A stretch of 32,023 nucleotides of DNA, taken from positions 1-32,023 of the forward strand of contig NZ_BMRM01000037.1 in NCBI RefSeq assembly GCF_014648635.1. The letters run 5' to 3'. Positions 1 to 9,800 of the stretch are shown one piece after another (position 1 is the stretch's first letter; the number at the start of each line of letters is the position of its first letter). This DNA comes from Streptomyces cinerochromogenes. GTDB lineage: Bacteria > Actinomycetota > Actinomycetes > Streptomycetales > Streptomycetaceae. A model generated the notes under the pieces. That model made no database searches. It had not been told where the DNA came from and saw only the letters and a program-made list of their open reading frames with translations. The translations under genes were made by a program, and so were the position numbers.

Positions 1-3000
1 CTCACCCAACGGGCGCTCCAGCACCGCGTCGAACGCCCCGCACACCTCGGCGAACACCCCACCGAACACCGGATAGGCGGACGCGAGTTCCGCACCCATC
101 CCCGCCCGCTGCGCACCCTGCCCCGCGAACACGAACGCGGTCAGGCCGTCACGTGCGTGCAGCAGCTCGGGGTCCGTCAGCGCGGCGAGGAGTTCCTCGC
201 GGTCGGTGCCGACGACGACGGCGCCGTACTCGAAGCGGGAGCGTGCGGTGGCCAGGCCGAGGCCGATGTCGGCCGGACGCGCCTCGGGGTGCTCGGTGAC
301 GAACGCACGCAGCCGCTCGACCTGCCCACGCAGAGCGGCCTCGGACCGCGCCGACACCACCCAGGGCACGACGGGCGGTTCGGCGGGCGGCGTCGGCTGG
401 GGGTCCTCGGGTGCTTCTTCCAGGACGACGTGGGCGTTGGTGCCGGACACCCCGAACGACGAGACACCCGCCCGGCGCGGGTGGCCCGCACGCGCCCACT
501 CCCGGGCCTCCGTCAGCAGCTCCACCTCGCCCGCGGTCCAGTCGACCTCGGGGGACGGCTCGTCCACGTGCAGCGTGCGGGGCAGCACGCCGTGCCGCAT
601 CGCCTGGACCATCTTGATCACACCGGCGACACCGGCGGCGGCCTGCGTGTGCCCGATGTTGGACTTCACCGAGCCCAGCCACAGCGGCTCGTCCCGCTCC
701 TGACCGTACGTCGCCAGCAGCGCCTGCGCCTCGATCGGGTCCCCCAGCCGCGTGCCCGTACCGTGCGCCTCCACCGCGTCCACGTCCGCGGGCGCGAGCC
801 CGGCGCCCGCGAGCGCCTGCCGGATCACCCGCTGCTGCGACGGACCGTTCGGCGCCGTCAGACCGTTCGACGCACCGTCCTGGTTGATCGCGGAGCCGCG
901 GACGACGGCCAGCGCCCGGTGGCCGTTGCGGCGGGCGTCCGACAGGCGCTCCACGAGGAGCATGCCGGCTCCCTCCGACCAGCCGGTGCCGTCGGCCGCC
1001 GCGGCGAAGGACTTGCAGCGGCCGTCCGCCGCGAGTCCCCGCTGGCGCGAGAAGTCGACGAAGACGTCGGGGGCGGACATGACGGTGACACCGCCCGCGA
1101 GCGCCATGGAGCACTCGCCGCTGCGCAGCGCCTGGATCGCCCAGTGCAGCGCGACCAGCGACGCCGAGCAGGCGGTGTCGACGGTGACCGCGGGGCCCTC
1201 CAGGCCGAGGACGTAGGCGATACGGCCCGACAGCACACTGGCCGAGTTGCCGATGCCGACGTAGCCTTCGGCGCTCTCGACGGTCCTTCGCACCAGCTGG
1301 GCGTAGTCCTGGCCGTTGGTGCCGAGGTACACGCCGACGTCCGCGTGGCGCAGGGACTTCGGGTCGATGCCGGCGCGTTCGACGGCCTCCCAGGCGGTCT
1401 CCAGGGCGAGCCGCTGCTGCGGGTCCATCGCCAGCGCCTCGCGCGGGCTGATCCCGAAGAAGTCCGCGTCGAACCCGGCGACGTCCGCGAGGAAGCCGCC
1501 CTCCCGCACGTACGACGTGCCCGCGTGCTCGGGGTCGGGGTGGTACAGGCCCGCGACGTCCCAGCCCCGGTCCTCCGGGAACGGGGAGAGCGCGTCGCGC
1601 TCGTCGGCGAGCAGCCGCCACAGGTCCTCGGGCGAGGTCACGCCACCGGGGTAGCGGCATGCCATGCCCACGATCGCGATGGGATCGTCGGCGACGGGAC
1701 GGGCCGGGGCCGGTGCCGTCTCCTCGGCGCGTTCGCCGAGCAGTCGCTCCAGCAGGTGCCCGGCCAGCGCCCGGGGGTCGGGGTGGTCGAACACGAGGGT
1801 CGCGGGCAGCCGCAGCCCGGTGACGGCGGCCAGCCGGTTGCGCAGTTCGACGGCGGTCAGCGAGTCGAAGCCCAGCTCCTTGAACGCCCGGCCCGGGGTC
1901 ACGGCGGTGTCGTCGGTGTGGCCGAGGACCACCGCGGCGTGCGAGCGGACGAGGGCGAGCAGGGTCCGTTCGCGTTCCGCGGCGGTGAGGCCGCCGAGCT
2001 TCCCGGCCAGGGTGTCCGCTCCCGCGTCCGCGGTGGCGGCGCGGCGGGCGGGGCCGCGGACCAGCCTGCGCATCAGTGCCGGTACGGCGGTCGTCCCGGA
2101 GGCGAACGAGGTGAGGTCCAGCCAGGCGGGGACGAGGACCGGGTGGCTGCCGGCGGTGGCACGGTCGAACAGGGCCAGCGCGTCGGACGTCGGCAGCGGC
2201 ACCACGCCGTCGCGGGCCGCGCGGCGCAGGTCGGCGGTGCCCAGGTGGCCGGTCATCCCGCTGGCGTGCGCCCACAGGCCCCACACCTGGGAGGTGGCGG
2301 GCAGCCCCTGGGCCCGGCGGTGGGCGGCGAGGGCGTCCACGAAGGCGTTGCCGGCCGCGTAGTTGCCCTGGCCGGGCGCGCCGAAGAGGCCGGAGGTGGA
2401 GGAGAACAGCACGAAGACGGCCGGCCGGTGGGGGGCGGTGAGTTCGTGCAGGTTCCAGGCGGCGTCGACCTTGGGGCGGAGCGCCGTGGCGAGCCGTTCG
2501 GGGGTCTGCGAGGAGATGACGCCGTCGTCCAGGACGCCCGCGGCGTGGACGACACCGGCGAGCGGGTGCCGTGCGGTGATCCGGTCGATCAGTGCGGCCA
2601 GCCGGGTGCGGTCGGCGGCGTCGCAGGCGGCGACGGTCACCTCGGCGCCGAGGGCGCGGAGTTCGTCGGCGAGGGCGACGGCCTCGGGTGCCGCCTCGCC
2701 GCGCCGGCCGGCCAGGACGAGCCGGCGTACGCCGTGCACGGTCACCAGGTGGCGGGCGCAGAGCGCGCCGAGCGTACCGGTGCCGCCGGTGACGAGGACG
2801 ACGCCGTCGGACGGCCAGGGGGCCGGCCCGCTCGCGGGCTCGTCGGTGCGCGCGGCCCGGACCAGCCGGGGCGCGAGGACCCGGCCGGAACGTACGGCGA
2901 TCTCGGGTTCGCCGGTGGCGAGGACGGCGGGCAGTTGCTGGAGTGCGTCGGGGCCGTCGACGTCGACCAGCACCAGCCGGCCGGGGTGTTCGGCGCGGGC

Positions 3001-6000
3001 GGAGCGGATCAGGCCCCACACGGGCGCGTGGGCGAGGTCGGTGACGTCCTCGTGCTCGACCGGGACCGCGCCGTGGGTGAGGACGACCAGCCGGGTGCCG
3101 GCCAGCCGCTCGTCGGCGAGCCACTCCTGGAGGACGCTCAGCACGCGCCGGGTGGCGGCGTGGGCCGCGCCGGCGGTGTCGTCCGGCCGCTGCTGCCGGC
3201 ACGGCAGCACGAGGGTGCCGGGCAGTGTGTCCAGGGCGGTGACGGCGGACGGGCCGGGGCAGGACGGGTAGCCGGGCAGGGGGAGGTCGCCGAGTACGGC
3301 GATGCCATCGACGTCGGCCGCGGGCAGCGGGACGGGCGTCCACTCGACCCGGTACAGCTCGTGGTCCCGGCCGGGACCGGCCGTGGCCGGCGGGCGCAGG
3401 GTCACCGCGTCGGCGGTGAGCACGAGGGCCCCGGTGTCGTCGGTGGCGTGCAGGGTGAAGGCGTCCGTCTCCGCGGCCGCGGGGTGCAGCCGTACCCGCA
3501 ACCGGGTGGCGCCCACGGCGTGCAGGGTGACGCCGCGCCAGGCGCCGGGGACCAGGCCGGGGCGCACGGCCGCGAGGGCGTCGGCGAGCAGGGCGGGGTG
3601 TACGCCCCAGCCGCCGGCGGTCTCGTCGGTCAGCTCGACGGTCAGGTCGGTGTCCGCGTCCGCCGGCGCGGTCGCCGGGGCGGTGCCGGTGTGCGGCAGG
3701 AGGACGCCGGTGGCGTGCCGGGTCCAGGGCTGGTCGTCGCCGGCGTCGGCGGGCCGGGAGTGCACGGCGACCGGGCGGGTGCCGTCCTCGTTCTCCGTGC
3801 CCAGGGTGACCTGGAGGCGGAGGGCCGTGCCGGCGGCGTCGAGCGGTGCCTCCTCGGTCAGTTCACCGAGCGTGCGGTCGCCGGCCGCGTGCAGGGCCAG
3901 GTCGAGCACGGTGCCGGCCGGCAGCTCGGTGCCCGCCGGGACGCGTCCCGTGAACACCAGGTCGCCGGTGCCGGCGAGGGGGGTGACGGCGCCGAGGAGC
4001 GGGTGGCCGGCGCCGGTGAGACCGAGGCCGCCGGCGTCGGAGGCGACCGGGCCGCGGGGCCAGAACCGGCGGCGCTGGAAGGCGTAGGTGGGCAGGTCGA
4101 CGTGGCGTCCGTCGGGGCAGGCCGCCGTCCAGTCGACGGGGACGCCCTGGACGGCGGCCTCGGCGAGGGAGGTGAGGAGGCGGCGTGGGCCGTCCTCGTC
4201 ACGGCGCAGGGTGCCGACGACGACGGCGGTCCGCTCGGCGGTCTCGGCGGTGTCCTGCACGGCGGCCGTCAGCACCGGGTGGGGGCTGATCTCGACGAAC
4301 ACGTCGTGGCCGGTGTGGAGCAGGTCGCCGATCGCGGGGGCGAACCGTACGGGTTCGCGGAGGTTGCGGTACCAGTAGTCGGCGTCGAGCGGCGTCTCGC
4401 CGAGGGGTTCGCCGAGCAGGGTGGAGTGGAAGACGAGGTCGGCCGTGCCGGGCCGCAGTCCGGCGAGCGCGTCGCGCAGGTCGGCTTCGATGGACTCCAC
4501 GTGGGCCGAGTGGGAGGCGTAGTCGACGGCGATGCGGCGCAGCCGTGTCCCGTCGGCCGGCCAGGCGGCCATGATCTCGTCCAGGGCTTCGGGGTCGCCG
4601 CTGAGGACGACCGAGGAGGGGCCGTTGAGCGCGGCGACCGAGACGCGCCCGGCCCAGGGGCCGAGCCGTTCCGTGACGGCGGCCTCGGGCAGGGCCACGG
4701 AGATCATGCCGCCCCGGCCGGCCAGCCGCTCGGCGATGAGCCGCGACCGCAGGGCGACGACGCGGGCGCCGTCCGCCAGGGACAGGGCGCCCGCCACACA
4801 CGCGGCCGCGATCTCCCCCTGCGAATGCCCCACCACCGCCGACGGCACGACGCCATACGAACGCCACACCTCCGCCAACGACACCATCACCGCCCACAGC
4901 ACCGGCTGCACCACATCCACCCGGTCCAGCCCCGGAGCACCCTCCACACCCCGCACCACATCAAGCAACGACCAGTCCACGAACGGCTCCACAGCCGCCG
5001 CACACTCCGCCATCCGCCCCGCGAACACCGACGACGAATCCAACAGATCCACCGCCATCCCCACCCACTGCGCCCCCTGACCCGGGAACACGAACACCAC
5101 CCGGCCGTCACCCACGGCGCGGCCGCGGACCACGTCGGCGGACTCGGCGCCCTCCGCGACGGCGGCTACAGCGGCGAGCAGCGCATCGCGGTCCGCGCCC
5201 AGCACGACCGCGCGGTGTTCGAAGGCCGAGCGGGTGGTGGCGAGGGCGAGGGCCACGTCGTACGGGTCCGCGTCGAGCGCGGGCCGGTGGGTGAGGAGGC
5301 GTTCGGCCTGGGCGCGCAGGCCGGCCGCCGTACGGGAGGACAGCGTCCACGGGACGACGGGCAGGGTGCGGTCCGTGGGCTCGCCGGTGGACCCGGTCTG
5401 CTCGGGTGCCTGCTCCAGGATGGCGTGGGCGTTGGTGCCGGAGACACCGAACGACGACACGCCCGCGCGGCGCGGCTGCTCCGTGCGCGGCCACTCCCGC
5501 TCCTCGGTGAGGAGTTCCACGGCGCCGGCGGCCCAGTCGACGTGCGGGGACGGCTGGTCCACGTGCAGCGTGCGCGGCAGCGTCCCGTGCCGCATCGCCT
5601 GCACCATCTTGATCACACCGGCCACACCCGCGGCGGCCTGCGTGTGCCCGATGTTGGACTTCACCGACCCCAGCCACAACGGCTCGTCCCGCTCCTGACC
5701 ATAGGTGGCCAGCAGCGCCTGCGCCTCGATCGGGTCCCCCAGCCGCGTGCCCGTACCGTGCGCCTCGACGGCGTCCACCTGGCTCCCGGCCAGGCGTGCG
5801 TCGGCCAGGGCCTGGCGGATCACGCGCTGCTGCGCGAGTCCGTTCGGGGCGGTGAGCCCGCTGCTCGCGCCGTCCTGGTTGATCGCGGTGCCGCGGACCA
5901 CGGCCAGCACGGGGTGGCCGTTGCGGCGGGCGTCCGACAGCCGTTCCAGGACGAGCATGCCCGCGCCCTCGGCGAAGCCGAACCCGTCGGCCGCCGCGGC

Positions 6001-6780
6001 GAACGCCTTGCAGCGGCCGTCGGCGGCGAGGGCCCGCTGCCGGCTGTACTCGGTGAACACGGCGGGCGTGGACAGCACGGTCGCCCCGCCGGTGAGCGCC
6101 AGCGTGCACTCCCCGGCGCGCAGCGAGCGGACGGCGAGGTGCAGGGCGACCAGGGAGGAGGAGCAGGCGGTGTCCACGGAGAGGGCGGGGCCCTCCAGGC
6201 CGAGGGTGTAGGAGACCCGGCCCGAGAGCACGCTGGGCGAGGTGCCGGTGACGACGTACCCCTCCAGTTCGGTGGCCACCGTGCCGGTGATGTCGGAGTA
6301 GTCCTCGCTGCTGAAGCCGACGAACACGCCGGTGGCGCTGCCGCGCAGGCCGGCCGGGTCGATGCCGGCCCGCTCCAGGGCCTCCCAGGAGGTCTCCAGC
6401 ACCAGCCGCTGCTGCGGGTCCATCGCCAGCGCCTCGCGCGGGCTGATCCCGAAGAAGCCGGCGTCGAAGTCCGCCGCCCCGGTGAGGAAGCCGCCCTCGC
6501 GGGCGTACGAGGTGCCGGGCCGGTCGGGGTCGGGGTCGTAGACCGATGCCATGTCCCAGCCGCGGTCCGTGGGGAACGCGGCGACCGCGTCGGTCCCGGT
6601 GGTCACCAGCCGCCACAGGTCCTCGGGGGAGGTCACGCCGCCGGGGTAGCGGCAGGCCATGCCCACGATCGCGATCGGCTCGCGGTCGCGGGCCTCGGCC
6701 TCGCGCAGCCGGCGCCGGGCGATCTGGAGGTCGCCCGTGACCTGCTTGAGGTAGTCGAGCAGTTTGGTCTCGTCAGCCAT
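1..6780 (-). CDS. sfaF: Modular type I PKS, partial (3' end beyond window): KS-AT-(DH relic)-KR-ACP / KS-AT...
   Basis: The gene is open to the left edge (2260 codons visible). The ATG at 6780 has a GGGGG ribosome site about 8 nt upstream and follows sfaE by 33 nt. A short N-terminal docking helix (MADETKLLDYLKQ) precedes KS1, whose active Cys is about residue 206 (DTACSSS). AT1 has GHSQGE (about 652) and YASHS (about 756), the signature of methylmalonyl-CoA. A shrunken dehydratase (about 925-1130) lacks the HxxxGxxxxP loop. The KR has TGGTGTLG (about 1330), an LDD motif (B-type) and an intact Ser/Tyr/Asn/Lys set. ACP1 carries GFDSL (about 1636). KS2 (Cys about 1870, DTACSAS) follows, and the window ends about 45 residues into AT2. 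Known: such modules extend a polyketide on the ACP arm. Inferred: extension modules 2 and 3 of a sanglifehrin-type chain, receiving the chain from sfaE through docking domains. Confidence 0.93.
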   Translation of the reverse strand, partial: MADETKLLDYLKQVTGDLQIARRRLREAEARDREPIAIVGMACRYPGGVTSPEDLWRLVTTGTDAVAAFPTDRGWDMASVYDPDPDRPGTSYAREGGFLTGAADFDAGFFGISPREALAMDPQQRLVLETSWEALERAGIDPAGLRGSATGVFVGFSSEDYSDITGTVATELEGYVVTGTSPSVLSGRVSYTLGLEGPALSVDTACSSSLVALHLAVRSLRAGECTLALTGGATVLSTPAVFTEYSRQRALAADGRCKAFAAAADGFGFAEGAGMLVLERLSDARRNGHPVLAVVRGTAINQDGASSGLTAPNGLAQQRVIRQALADARLAGSQVDAVEAHGTGTRLGDPIEAQALLATYGQERDEPLWLGSVKSNIGHTQAAAGVAGVIKMVQAMRHGTLPRTLHVDQPSPHVDWAAGAVELLTEEREWPRTEQPRRAGVSSFGVSGTNAHAILEQAPEQTGSTGEPTDRTLPVVPWTLSSRTAAGLRAQAERLLTHRPALDADPYDVALALATTRSAFEHRAVVLGADRDALLAAVAAVAEGAESADVVRGRAVGDGRVVFVFPGQGAQWVGMAVDLLDSSSVFAGRMAECAAAVEPFVDWSLLDVVRGVEGAPGLDRVDVVQPVLWAVMVSLAEVWRSYGVVPSAVVGHSQGEIAAACVAGALSLADGARVVALRSRLIAERLAGRGGMISVALPEAAVTERLGPWAGRVSVAALNGPSSVVLSGDPEALDEIMAAWPADGTRLRRIAVDYASHSAHVESIEADLRDALAGLRPGTADLVFHSTLLGEPLGETPLDADYWYRNLREPVRFAPAIGDLLHTGHDVFVEISPHPVLTAAVQDTAETAERTAVVVGTLRRDEDGPRRLLTSLAEAAVQGVPVDWTAACPDGRHVDLPTYAFQRRRFWPRGPVASDAGGLGLTGAGHPLLGAVTPLAGTGDLVFTGRVPAGTELPAGTVLDLALHAAGDRTLGELTEEAPLDAAGTALRLQVTLGTENEDGTRPVAVHSRPADAGDDQPWTRHATGVLLPHTGTAPATAPADADTDLTVELTDETAGGWGVHPALLADALAAVRPGLVPGAWRGVTLHAVGATRLRVRLHPAAAETDAFTLHATDDTGALVLTADAVTLRPPATAGPGRDHELYRVEWTPVPLPAADVDGIAVLGDLPLPGYPSCPGPSAVTALDTLPGTLVLPCRQQRPDDTAGAAHAATRRVLSVLQEWLADERLAGTRLVVLTHGAVPVEHEDVTDLAHAPVWGLIRSARAEHPGRLVLVDVDGPDALQQLPAVLATGEPEIAVRSGRVLAPRLVRAARTDEPASGPAPWPSDGVVLVTGGTGTLGALCARHLVTVHGVRRLVLAGRRGEAAPEAVALADELRALGAEVTVAACDAADRTRLAALIDRITARHPLAGVVHAAGVLDDGVISSQTPERLATALRPKVDAAWNLHELTAPHRPAVFVLFSSTSGLFGAPGQGNYAAGNAFVDALAAHRRAQGLPATSQVWGLWAHASGMTGHLGTADLRRAARDGVVPLPTSDALALFDRATAGSHPVLVPAWLDLTSFASGTTAVPALMRRLVRGPARRAATADAGADTLAGKLGGLTAAERERTLLALVRSHAAVVLGHTDDTAVTPGRAFKELGFDSLTAVELRNRLAAVTGLRLPATLVFDHPDPRALAGHLLERLLGERAEETAPAPARPVADDPIAIVGMACRYPGGVTSPEDLWRLLADERDALSPFPEDRGWDVAGLYHPDPEHAGTSYVREGGFLADVAGFDADFFGISPREALAMDPQQRLALETAWEAVERAGIDPKSLRHADVGVYLGTNGQDYAQLVRRTVESAEGYVGIGNSASVLSGRIAYVLGLEGPAVTVDTACSASLVALHWAIQALRSGECSMALAGGVTVMSAPDVFVDFSRQRGLAADGRCKSFAAAADGTGWSEGAGMLLVERLSDARRNGHRALAVVRGSAINQDGASNGLTAPNGPSQQRVIRQALAGAGLAPADVDAVEAHGTGTRLGDPIEAQALLATYGQERDEPLWLGSVKSNIGHTQAAAGVAGVIKMVQAMRHGVLPRTLHVDEPSPEVDWTAGEVELLTEAREWARAGHPRRAGVSSFGVSGTNAHVVLEEAPEDPQPTPPAEPPVVPWVVSARSEAALRGQVERLRAFVTEHPEARPADIGLGLATARSRFEYGAVVVGTDREELLAALTDPELLHARDGLTAFVFAGQGAQRAGMGAELASAYPVFGGVFAEVCGAFDAVLERPLGE
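591..771. repeat. KS-segment repeat, copy 1 (in KS2 of sfaF)
   Basis: This 181-bp segment aligns without gaps to 5586-5766, with about 8 mismatches counted by eye. The last 59 bp (713-771) are identical to 5708-5766. It encodes the part of the KS from the HGTGT motif to the KSNIGH motif. The constant offset of 4995 bp also applies to an identical 54-bp block at 1409-1462 and 6404-6457 (DPQQR/FFGISPRE region). Confidence 0.85.
5586..5766. repeat. KS-segment repeat, copy 2 (in KS1 of sfaF)
   Basis: This is the partner of 591-771, offset 4995 bp. The identity is far above that of most of the two KS domains at DNA level, which suggests gene conversion or recent duplication of module segments. 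Confidence 0.85.
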
Positions 6781-6813
6781 GGGTGCACCCCCGTGCGGTT
6801 CGTTCGGCGCGGA

Positions 6814-9800
6814 TCAAGAGATGCCCCGGTCGATCAGGTCGAAGAGTTCGTCGGCGGTGACGCCGTCGAGCGCGGTCCGCTCGGGTGCCTCACCGGTCGC
6901 GTCGGCGTCCCAGCGGGCCGCCAGTTCCCGGAGGTGCGCCGCCACCCGGGCGCGGTCGGCGCCCTCCGCCGGCAGGGCGCCCAGTGCGCTCTCCACCCGG
7001 GCCAGATCGGCGATGATCCGGTCGGCGCTCGCCTCGTCGGACCCGCTCGGCAGGAGCGCGCCGAGCAGGTGGTCGGCGAGCGCGGCGGGGTTGGGGTGGT
7101 CGAACACGATGGTGGTGGGCAGGCGCAGGCCGGTGGCGGCGCCGAGACGGTTGCGCAGTTCGACGGCGGTCAGCGAGTCGAAGCCCAGTTCCTTGAAGCC
7201 CCGGCCGGCTGCCACCGCCTCGCTCCCCCGGTGCCCCAGGACGTCGGCCACCTGGCCGCGGACCACGTCGAGCAGCGCGGGGGCGCGCTCGGGTGCGGGC
7301 AGTGCGGTGATCCGTGCCACCAGGGCCGTCGCGTCGGTCACGGGGCGGGCGGCGGACGGGCCGGCCGGGGCGGCGACCAGGCCGTGCAGCAGCGGTGGTA
7401 CGGGCGCCGCGGTGGCGGAGGCGAGGTCCAGGCGGGCGGTGACGGTCACGGCCTCGCCGGTGCGGGTGGCCGCGTCGAAGAGGGCCAGTCCCTCGGCGGC
7501 GGCCATGGGCACGATGCGGTTGCGGCCGGCGCGGGCGATGTCGGCGGCGTCCAGGTGCCCGGTGAGGCCGGTGGCGTCGGCCCACAGGCCCCAGGCCGTG
7601 GCGGTGGCGGGCAGGCCGGCGGCGCGGCGCCGTTCGGCGAGCGCGTCGAGGAAGGCGTTGGCGGCCGCGTAGTTGGCCTGCGCGGGGGTGCCGAGGGTGG
7701 CCGCCGCCGAGGAGAACAGCACGAACGCGGACAGGTCCATGCCCGTGGTGAGTTCGTGCAGGTGCCAGGCGGCGTCGGCCTTCGGGCGCAGCACGGACGG
7801 CAGCCGGTCGGCGCCGAGTTCGGTCAGCACGCCGTCGTCGAGGGCGCCCGCGGTGTGCACCACCGCGGTCAGCGGTGCCTCGGCGGTCAGCCGGGCGAGC
7901 AGTGTGCCGAGGGCGGTGCGGTCGGTCACGTCGCAGGTCTCGAAGCGGACGGTGGCGCCCGCCGCGGCCAGTTCGGCGACCAGGTCCGCGCTGCCGGGGG
8001 CGGCGGCGCCGCGACGGCTGGCCAGCACCAGGTCCCGGGCGCCGTGTTCGGCCACCAGGTGCCGGGCGAGCAGGCCGCCGAGCACGCCGGCGCCGGTGAT
8101 CAGGACGGTGCCGTCGGCGTAGGGCGCGACGGTCAGCACGATCTTCCCGGTGTGCCGGGCCCGGGCCATGTACCGGAACGCGGTGCGTGCGTCGGCGAGC
8201 GGCCAGGTGCGGGTGGGCAGGCCGGTCACCTCGCCCGCCTCGGCGTGGGCGACGATCTCGGTCAGCAGGCTCTGGACGCGGTCGTGACCGGCGTCCCGTA
8301 GCAGGTCGAACGGGAGGTAGGTGATGCCGTCGGGCAGGTCCGCGGGGTCGCGCAGGTCGGTCTTGCCGAGTTCCACGAACCGGCCGCCCGGCCCCAGCAG
8401 CCGCAGGGACGCGTCCACGAACTCACCCGCCAGGGAGTTCAGCACGACGTCCATCCGCGGGAACTTCCCCGCGAACGAGGTGTCCCGCGACGACGCCACG
8501 TGCGCCTCGTCCAGACCGGCCGCCCGCAGCACCCCGTGCTTGCCGGGACTCGCCGTCGCGTACACCTCCGCCCCCAGCAACCGGGCCACCTGGACGGCGG
8601 CCATGCCGACACCGCCCGCCGCCGCGTGCACCAGCACCCGGTCCCCCGCCCCGACCCCGGCGAGGTCGACGAGTGCGTAGCGGGCGGTGGCGAACACGGA
8701 CGGCAGGGCCGCGGCCCGGACCCAGGACCAGCCGGCGGGGACGGGCACCACGAGCCGCCGGTCCACGACCGCGAGGGGGCCGAAGCCGCCCGGCACCATG
8801 CCGAGGACACGGTCGCCGACGGCGAGGCCGGTGACGTCCGGGGCCACCTCGACCACGGTGCCCGCGGCCTCGGAGCCGATCGCGTCGACCTCGTCCGGGT
8901 ACATGTCGAGCGCGCAGAGCACGTCCCGGAAGTTCACGCCCGCGGCGCGGACGGCGATGCGCACCTGGCCGGGGGCCAGGGGGGCGGTGGCGTCGGGGGC
9001 GGCGACGGTGTCGACGCCGTCGATGCTGCCGGGCCGTACCGCGTCGACGCGCCAGGCGTCGGCGCCGGCGGGCGGGCGCAGCACGGTCTCGGGGGCGCGG
9101 GTCAGCCGGGCGACGAGGCGTTCGCCGTCGCGCAGCGCGCTCTGCGGTTCGTCGCCGACGGCGGGTACCGCGGCGAGGGAGGCGGGCGTGCCGTCGGTGT
9201 CGACGAGCAGGAACCGGCCGGGGTGTTCGGTCTGTGCGGAGCGGACCAGGCCCCAGACCGCGGCGGCGGCCGGGTCGGGTTCCTCGCCCGGGTGGACGGC
9301 GACGGCGTGCCGGGTGACGACGGCCAGCCGGGCGTGGGCGAACCGGTCGTCGGCGAGCCAGTCGCGCAGCAGCTCCAGCACCTGGGCGGTGGCCCGGTGG
9401 GTCTCGGCGACGACGTCGGCTGCGGTGGTGACGGGAGCGAGGACGAGGTCCGTCGTGCCGGCGTCGACGGCGGCGAGGGTCGCGCTCGTGGGCGCGGTGA
9501 GACCCGCCGGTTCCGCGCCCAGGACGGTGCAGCGCGCGGCGGCCGGTGCCTCGGCGCCGGGGGTCTGCCACGCCACGCGGAACAGCGCGTCGCGTGTGCC
9601 GACGGCGGCCACGGCGGCGAGCTGTCCGGGCGACGCCGGCCGCAGTCGCAGCGCGGCCAGTTCCACGACGGGCCGGCCCTCGCGGTCGGTGGCGGTCAGG
9701 CGCAGCGTGTCGGCGCTCTCCCGGGCGGCGCGCACGCGCAGGACACGGGTGGTCGCGGGATGCACGGTCACCCCGGTCCAGGAGAACGGCAGCAGCAGGG

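Noticed and set aside
157..8301. Very long open frame on the plus strand
   Set aside because: Antisense of the PKS genes. It is full of Gly/Arg/Gln/Val-rich low-complexity sequence with no domain. GC-rich Streptomyces genes often leave the opposite frame open. The same holds for plus-strand frames at 8500-13647 and 13490-24526.
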